Assembly (NCBI GenBank): GCA_934622035.1
Contig: CAKTVG010000051.1
Location: 1-5,550, forward strand
From: an uncultured Oscillospiraceae bacterium
Lineage (GTDB): Bacteria > Bacillota > Clostridia > Oscillospirales > Oscillospiraceae
Length of the DNA: 5,550 nucleotides
Reading direction: 5' to 3'
In this document: positions 1 through 3,346 of the stretch, one piece after another
Numbering within the stretch: position 1 is the stretch's first letter
Layout of the letters: each line of letters begins with the position of its first letter
Notes under the pieces: generated by a model
Databases searched by the model: none
The model's input: the letters and a program-made list of their open reading frames with translations, nothing else
Told to the model about the DNA's origin: nothing
Position numbers and translations under genes: made by a program

Positions 1-206
1 AGGACGCTGCCGTCCCGCTGCTCGGCAGAAAGAAAATCATGGGGCTTCGGCATGGCAACACCCTCGACTTCGGGAATATCCAGCACTTCAAGTTTTCTGC
101 CGCCGGGATTACCGTTTTCGGCCTTGTCCTTGACTGCGGATTTCTTCCTTCCCGCACCGGGTCTTGCGCCGCCGCGCCCGCCTGTGTTATTCGATTTTGT
201 GGGCAT
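1..206 (-). CDS. terS: Phage terminase small subunit, P27-like family (N-terminal part)
   Basis: The small terminase subunit recognises phage DNA at the packaging site and hands it to the large subunit, which cuts and pumps it into the prohead. Only the first 68 residues lie in the window; the gene runs off the left edge. I translated it directly: ATG at 206, preceded by a strong GGGAGGTG ribosome binding site 7 nt away. The N-terminus is Gly/Arg-rich and basic (residues 9-22, ending GAGRKK), followed by ENGNPGGRKL at residues 30-39 and a Pro-rich acidic stretch. A basic GAGR segment followed by a GNPG(G)R(K)L motif is typical of P27-type small terminases in Firmicutes phages. The gene sits just downstream of an HNH gene, the usual order in HK97-like cos phages, and the large subunit would be expected next, outside the window. 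The assignment rests on the N-terminus and context only. Confidence 0.85.
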   Translation of the reverse strand, partial: MPTKSNNTGGRGGARPGAGRKKSAVKDKAENGNPGGRKLEVLDIPEVEGVAMPKPHDFLSAEQRDGSV

Positions 207-307
207 CCGAGTTCACCTCCCTTAATTACCCTTTTGATTTCGCCTTTTTCGCACACGTGACCCCGGGCCGTTGCCCGACCGAAAAGGTCCCGGAGATTTT
301 CATCCCC
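207..307. other. GC-rich spacer between HNH and small terminase genes; candidate cos/packaging site
   Basis: This 101 bp gap has no plausible gene. It contains a hairpin on either strand, CGGGC/GCCCG with a 4 nt loop at 264-277. A larger imperfect pairing joins CTCCGGG (minus strand, near 298-292) to CCCGGGG (near 267-261). There is no T-run after either stem, so neither looks like a terminator. The left end is the ribosome binding site of the small terminase gene. In cos phages with an HNH gene beside the terminase genes, the cohesive-end site usually lies in or next to this interval. Placing cos here is inference from that arrangement; I cannot point to the actual nick positions. Confidence 0.35.
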
Positions 308-655
308 CTACCGGTCGCCGAGGTCGTGGTGGATCTTGGTGTGGCAGGACTGACAGAGACTCATGAGGTTGTCCCTTGCGTGAGTACCGCCTTTGGAAAC
401 GGGCAGGATGTGGTGAACTTCCTGTACCGGAGTCAGCCGACCTTCCTTGAGGCACATCTCACAGAGGGGATGCTCCGCCGCATAGCGGTCACGGATGCGT
501 TTCCACGCTCTGCCGTACTTGCGGTTGACATCGGAGCTGCGCTCGTACTTGTCGTACTTGCGGCGTTCTTCCACACGGTGCTGTTCACAAAACTGTCCTT
601 CACAAAGGTTGGGGCAGCCGGGATGAGAGCAGGGTCTGAGTGGTCGCTTGGGCAT
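308..655 (-). CDS. HNH endonuclease (packaging-associated)
   Basis: A 115-residue HNH nuclease. In HK97-like phages such proteins work with the terminase to give specific cleavage at cos during DNA packaging. The HNH (beta-beta-alpha metal) fold is clear: C65/C68, the catalytic pair H81-H82, N96, then C101, C104, H105 and H109, so a structural zinc is held by two CxxC pairs around the active site. A second Cys/His cluster lies at the N-terminus (C9, C14, C18, C23, H26) and probably binds another zinc, followed by a charged helix (residues 27-60). The frame is open further upstream to an ATG at 706, but I place the start at 655. There a GAAGGAGGTG ribosome binding site sits 5 nt before the ATG, while the 706 ATG lies inside a terminator stem. 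It stops at TAG (310-308), 101 bp before the small terminase gene. Confidence 0.92.
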   Translation of the reverse strand: MPKRPLRPCSHPGCPNLCEGQFCEQHRVEERRKYDKYERSSDVNRKYGRAWKRIRDRYAAEHPLCEMCLKEGRLTPVQEVHHILPVSKGGTHARDNLMSLCQSCHTKIHHDLGDR

Positions 656-676
656 TCGTTCACCTCCTTCGGGCAT

Positions 677-712
677 AAGAAAAGCCCCACGGGATTTGAC
701 TCCCATGAGGCT
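677..712 (-). terminator. Intrinsic (rho-independent) terminator between early and late genes
   Basis: Read on the minus strand, the arm at 712-701 pairs with the arm at 694-683 over 12 bp (ten Watson-Crick pairs and two U-G wobbles) around a 6 nt loop. The stem is followed directly by TTTCTT (682-677). It lies downstream of the DUF1492 stop and about 20 nt before the HNH start codon. It could end the replication operon. However, an extended -10 sequence lies only about 22 bp upstream, so it may also stop transcripts begun at that promoter. The plus strand has no T-run after the stem, so the terminator appears one-directional. Confidence 0.75.
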
Positions 713-733
713 GTCCTCGATTCTTTTTCGCTG

Positions 734-742
734 ATTATATCA
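734..742 (-). promoter_or_regulatory. Extended -10 promoter element, probable late-operon promoter
   Basis: On the minus strand positions 742-734 read TGATATAAT, a perfect extended -10 (TGnTATAAT). The expected -35 window at 762-757 reads CCCACC on that strand, which is no match to TTGACA. A perfect extended -10 with no -35 is the usual look of a promoter that either works through its extended -10 or needs an activator. Transcription would begin near 727 and run into the terminator at 712-677 and then the HNH and terminase genes. It sits just after the stop of a likely DNA-binding regulator. The local sequence is AT-rich against a GC-rich background. That it is the late promoter is inferred from its position. 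Confidence 0.55.
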
Positions 743-756
743 TATCATAATGTCGA

Positions 757-823
757 GGTGGGCATCTACCGACAAAGGCGGGTATTTCCGGCGTCTTTCA
801 GATCCGAATCGGGTCGGTGGGTA
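757..823 (-). repeat. Three 8 bp direct repeats upstream of the -10: candidate activator boxes
   Basis: The minus strand carries TGCCCACC (764-757), TACCCGCC (784-777) and TACCCACC (823-816), all fitting TRCCCRCC. Start-to-start spacings are 20 and 39 bp, about two and four turns of DNA, so all would face roughly one side of the helix. The nearest copy covers the place where a -35 box would be. The farthest lies inside the 3' end of the DUF1492 gene. The layout suits binding of an activator, perhaps the neighbouring protein. The motif was found by eye after the fact, so chance is not excluded. Confidence 0.35.
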
Positions 824-1223
824 CAACCACCGCCGAAAGCGCTGCCTTGTGCCATCTGCGAATGGTGCTTTCGTCTGCGTTCAACTCTCCGCCGATCTGC
901 TCCCAGGTCATGTTGTGGATGTAGCGGTAGCGGAGAACCATGCGCTCGTTGACATTGGCAACGGTGTCCACAGTCGTGCGGATCTGCCGTTTCAAGTCAA
1001 CGAGGGTGTCGATCTCACCATTGACCACTTTTTCAAGGTCCATGATCTTTTCCAGGCACCGCACGAAGGGCGCATCCGTGTTGCGAGAGGTCTGCACTTT
1101 TTCCTCCCAGGACGGCGAGGAGATACCGCAGGCCATTTCCCGCAGGCGGGTGATCTCCGCAATGTTGGAATCGATACGCTGGTCGAGGCGGTATGCCTGA
1201 CTGAGATATTCCTTTGCCGTCAT
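798..1223 (-). CDS. DUF1492/sigma-region-4-like DNA-binding protein, candidate late-gene regulator
   Basis: A 141-residue protein with a mostly helical, charged N-terminal half (residues 1-90, coiled-coil tendency at 1-30 and 55-90) and a C-terminal helix-turn-helix. Residues 91-103 (VNERMVLRYRYIH) and 105-127 (MTWEQI...DESTIRRWHKA) resemble the end of sigma-70 region 4, where the second helix reads a -35 element. This pattern is seen in DUF1492 and in ArpU/RinA-type phage regulators, which switch on packaging genes in Firmicutes phages. The ATG overlaps the stop of the preceding gene as ATGA (1223-1220), with a GGGAGGTG site about 10 nt upstream. It is the last gene before the terminator and late promoter, as expected for an early-made activator of late genes. 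A role as activator is inferred; it lacks the other sigma-factor regions. Confidence 0.8.
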   Translation of the reverse strand: MTAKEYLSQAYRLDQRIDSNIAEITRLREMACGISSPSWEEKVQTSRNTDAPFVRCLEKIMDLEKVVNGEIDTLVDLKRQIRTTVDTVANVNERMVLRYRYIHNMTWEQIGGELNADESTIRRWHKAALSAVVVPTDPIRI

Positions 1224-1444
1224 ACGCCGTACACCTCCCGGTGGAGTTTTTCAATCAGCACCTCACCGTCCAGAGAAGTAAGCGTCTGAAACCAGCCGGA
1301 GCGGAAAAACCGCTCACAATCCTTTCTGACGGATTCGGCATCCTTGTCCCAGGGGTATTTCTTCAAACGGCGCAGCGCACGGCGATGGTCTTTCGCTGCC
1401 GCCAGAATAATAGCGTTTGCGAGGTTCGTATAACAGGTTTCCAT
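1220..1444 (-). CDS. Small phage protein of unknown function (74 aa)
   Basis: A short basic, mostly helical protein. It has an N-terminal helix ending in a cluster of Arg/Lys (KDHRRALRRLKKYP, residues 19-32), then an acidic/basic middle, an aromatic FFRSGWF segment (near residues 46-52) and a C-terminal LIEKLHREV helix. No signal peptide, membrane segment or catalytic motif is visible. I recognise the general pattern as one that recurs next to helicase genes in Firmicutes phages, but I know of no function. Two starts are possible. The ATG at 1450 overlaps the helicase stop as ATGA but lies only a base or two after GGAGG. The ATG at 1444 lies 7 nt after that same GGAGG, so I prefer it. The stop overlaps the next start, so the two are probably co-translated. 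Confidence 0.75.
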   Translation of the reverse strand: METCYTNLANAIILAAAKDHRRALRRLKKYPWDKDAESVRKDCERFFRSGWFQTLTSLDGEVLIEKLHREVYGV

Positions 1445-1446
1445 TC

Positions 1447-2811
1447 TCATCCCTCCAAGTTGGCCTTGACCGCATCGATGAGCGCGGTCTGGGTCTTTTC
1501 TTTTTTACGGAGCGCAGTCATGATGCGCTCGTCGATGGTGTCTTTGGCAATAATGTGGTGAATGACCACGGTATCGGCGGTCTGTCCCTGTCGCCACAGT
1601 CGGGCGTTGGTCTGCTGGTAAAGCTCCAGCGACCAGGTCAGCCCAAACCAGACGAGGGTCGAGCCGCCTGCCTGCAGGTTCAGTCCATGACCGGCAGAGG
1701 CCGGGTGGATGAGCGCCACAGGCAGCTCACCGCCGTTCCATCTGCGGATGCTGTCGGAATCGTCGAGCAGGCTGAACGGGATGTGCCGTTTGTGCAGCCG
1801 CTCGGAGATACGCTCCAGGTCGTGCTTGAACCAGTACGCCACAAGGACGGGTTTCCCGTTGGCGGCTTCGATGAGATCCTCCAGCATATCCAGCTTGCGG
1901 TCGTGTATCTGAAACACACGCTTGTCTTCTCCGTAGACTGCTCCATTTGCCATCTGGGAGAGCTTGTTCGCAAGAGCCGCAGCGTTCCCGGCGTCGATTT
2001 CTTCGCCTTTCAGCGAGATAACCAGGTCTTGTTTCATGGAATCGTAGGCTTTGCGCTCTATTTCGGATAGCGTCACAATGGCGTCATTATGAACGCACTC
2101 CGGCATATCCAAATGGTCGACGGCTTTCATGGAGATGGTGATGTCGGAGATGGCATCGTAGATTTGTTCCTCCGCACCGGGCAGCGGCTTGTAGCTGAAC
2201 ACCACCTGTCCGTTGCGCTTGTCCGGGCGGAAGAAGGTGTTGCGGTAATGGGTGATGAACCGACCGAGCCGCTTGCCCATATCGAGGATGCGAAACTCCG
2301 CCCACAGATCCATAAGACCGTTGCTGCTTGGCGTGCCGGTCAGGCCCACGATGCGCTTGATGCCGGGACGGACTTTCAGAAGAGTTCTGAACCGCTTTGC
2401 CTGATAGCTCTTGAAGGAGGACAGCTCATCAATGACCACCATGTCGTAGTCGAAAGGGATGCCGCTCTCCTCAATGAGCCACTGGACATTCTCCCGGTTG
2501 ATGATGTACACGCTGACCCGCTGCCGGAGTGCCGCCTTGCGCTCTGCTTCTGTACCGACAGCCACCGAGTAGGTCAGCCCATGCAGATGATCCCACTTGT
2601 GGATTTCCGCAGGCCATGTATCTCTGGCGACACGCAGCGGAGCGATGACCAGCACCTTGCGAACCAGAAAACTGTCGAGGCAAAGGTCGAAGATGGCGGA
2701 AAGCGTGATGATGCTCTTACCAAGACCCATGTCGAGGAATACAGCGGAGATTGGATGCTCCAGGATGAAGTTCGTGGCATACGCCTGGTAGTCATGCGCC
2801 TTGTATTTCAC
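1447..2811 (-). CDS. SNF2-like DEAD/DEAH superfamily 2 helicase/ATPase
   Basis: A 454-residue superfamily 2 ATPase with both RecA-like halves. Seen motifs are Q-like HDYQ (6-9), Walker A DMGLGKS (27-33), IAPLRVA motif Ia (56-62), Walker B DELS (128-131) in the DEAH position, GLTGTPSSNG (156-165, motif III), and ARLWRQGQ (403-410, motif VI with arginine finger). DMGLGK and RxxRxGQ motifs are typical of the SNF2 group, which move on double-stranded DNA rather than unwind it fully. The role in the phage is probably remodelling at replication forks or recombination, by inference. The frame is open to a TTG at 2826. I choose GTG at 2811 because a GGAGG site lies 8 nt before it, and the resulting N-terminus KYKAHDYQ fits the family. 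It overlaps the nuclease gene by 20 nt and ends 2 nt before the next start. Confidence 0.92.
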   Translation of the reverse strand: MKYKAHDYQAYATNFILEHPISAVFLDMGLGKSIITLSAIFDLCLDSFLVRKVLVIAPLRVARDTWPAEIHKWDHLHGLTYSVAVGTEAERKAALRQRVSVYIINRENVQWLIEESGIPFDYDMVVIDELSSFKSYQAKRFRTLLKVRPGIKRIVGLTGTPSSNGLMDLWAEFRILDMGKRLGRFITHYRNTFFRPDKRNGQVVFSYKPLPGAEEQIYDAISDITISMKAVDHLDMPECVHNDAIVTLSEIERKAYDSMKQDLVISLKGEEIDAGNAAALANKLSQMANGAVYGEDKRVFQIHDRKLDMLEDLIEAANGKPVLVAYWFKHDLERISERLHKRHIPFSLLDDSDSIRRWNGGELPVALIHPASAGHGLNLQAGGSTLVWFGLTWSLELYQQTNARLWRQGQTADTVVIHHIIAKDTIDERIMTALRKKEKTQTALIDAVKANLEG

Positions 2812-3073
2812 TGAGTATCCCTCCAATCTGTTCTGGGCTATCGATGCAGTACACCGAAAAGCCGAGTGCTTCCAACTGCCTTTTTCGCCTTACCTGCAGA
2901 GGACGGAGTGTTTTGCCCGGCGCTTTCAGCTCAATGAAGGCGATCTTGCCGCCGGGCAGGAGTACCAGACGGTCCGGTACTCCATCAAGGCCGGGGCTTG
3001 TAAACTTTGGTGCGAGACCACCTTTTGTGCGGACAGCCTGCACCAGCTTTGCTTCTATCGTTTTCTCACGCAT
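2792..3073 (-). CDS. VRR-NUC domain nuclease
   Basis: A stand-alone VRR-NUC domain of 93 residues, a PD-(D/E)xK nuclease of the kind found in FAN1 and in phage single-domain proteins that cut branched DNA. The active-site residues are visible: E7 in the first helix, G31-V-P-D34 (the PD motif), E48-L-K50 (the ExK motif) and Q60 in the following helix. The C-terminal part (GFSVYCIDSPEQIGGIL) matches the closing strand-helix of the fold. Virus-type VRR-NUC proteins resolve Holliday-junction-like structures in some phages; that this one does so is inference. The ORF could begin at 3094, but the ATG at 3073 has an AGGAGG site about 6 nt upstream and matches the usual N-terminus. It lies between the primase-helicase and the SNF2 helicase, a frequent grouping, and overlaps the latter by 20 nt. 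Confidence 0.92.
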   Translation of the reverse strand: MREKTIEAKLVQAVRTKGGLAPKFTSPGLDGVPDRLVLLPGGKIAFIELKAPGKTLRPLQVRRKRQLEALGFSVYCIDSPEQIGGILSEIQGA

Positions 3074-3326
3074 AATGACCTCCTGTGTTCTCAAAACCCG
3101 AAAAGTCCTTTACGCGCGCAAATGCGGGTATTGCGTGCTTGTTGCTCTTTATTCCTTCTTCTTTCGATATATAAGAAAGGTTAGGAACACAGGAACAAGA
3201 CCGCCTGTTTTCTTTGGTACTTATGGGGCCGCCGCCGTTCCCATGGGGTGTTCCCATAAATGTGCCGAGCGGATCTGCTTCTCCCCGGAACCTGTTCCGA
3301 AGGATATCGGGTACAGTCATTTTCAT
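3066..3326 (-). CDS. Doubtful small ORF (86 aa) after the primase-helicase gene
   Basis: For it: an ATG joined to the preceding stop as TAATG, an AAGGAG site 8 nt upstream, and a stop overlapping the VRR-NUC start by 8 nt, so it would fill an otherwise empty gap in a packed operon. Against it: codon use differs from its neighbours (four of its five Ile codons are ATA), the product is Gly- and Ser/Asn-rich with no clear fold, and most of the region is occupied by a cluster of GGAAC/GTTCC sites and an AT-rich patch. I recognise no domain, signal peptide or membrane segment. It may be a fast-evolving small protein or an open frame over a regulatory or origin region. The ORF can also be read upstream of 3326 within the primase gene in a shifted frame, which I take as an overlap shadow. 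Confidence 0.35.
   Translation of the reverse strand: MKMTVPDILRNRFRGEADPLGTFMGTPHGNGGGPISTKENRRSCSCVPNLSYISKEEGIKSNKHAIPAFARVKDFSGFENTGGHYA
3109..3122. repeat. Imperfect palindrome with CGCGCG core
   Basis: TTTACGCGCGCAAA matches its own reverse complement at 12 of 14 positions. It lies about 36 bp upstream of the VRR-NUC start, between the AT-rich patch and the ribosome binding site. It could be a protein-binding site; nothing else in the sequence shows a role. Confidence 0.2.
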
Positions 3327-3346
3327 TAGGAACACTCCTTGGGAAC
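3184..3346. repeat. Cluster of eight GGAAC/GTTCC sites, candidate origin iterons or operators
   Basis: On the plus strand GGAAC begins at 3184, 3192, 3287, 3329 and 3342, and GTTCC at 3237, 3250 and 3294. Six of the eight extend to GGAACA/TGTTCC. They fall in four pairs: direct with 8 bp spacing, direct with 13 bp, inverted around CT (3287-3298), and direct with 13 bp. The 13 bp pair at 3237-3257 is a longer repeat, GTTCCCAT twice. Pair centres are about 45-56 bp apart. By eye the remaining 5.4 kb has only about eight scattered copies. The cluster spans the end of the primase-helicase gene, and an AT-rich patch (about 3145-3180) lies next to it on the downstream side. Iterons beside an AT-rich stretch and a replication gene suggest an origin, but operators are also possible. 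Confidence 0.45.

Noticed and set aside
264..277. GC-rich hairpin in the HNH-terminase spacer as a terminator
   Set aside because: The stem is short (5 bp) and no T-run follows on either strand.
164..952. Plus-strand ORF of 262 codons across the terminase, HNH and regulator genes
   Set aside because: It crosses three minus-strand genes and their spacers, has no good ribosome binding site, and shows no domain.
1417..2814. Plus-strand ORFs of 217 and 241 codons opposite the SNF2 helicase gene
   Set aside because: Both mirror the codon pattern of the well-supported helicase on the other strand and have no motif of their own.
3150..3197. Possible minus-strand promoter with TTGTTC and TATATA elements before the VRR-NUC gene
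   Set aside because: The spacing is 18-19 bp and both boxes are weak. The AT-rich patch explains the TATA-like string without a promoter, and the gene is already served by tight operon coupling.
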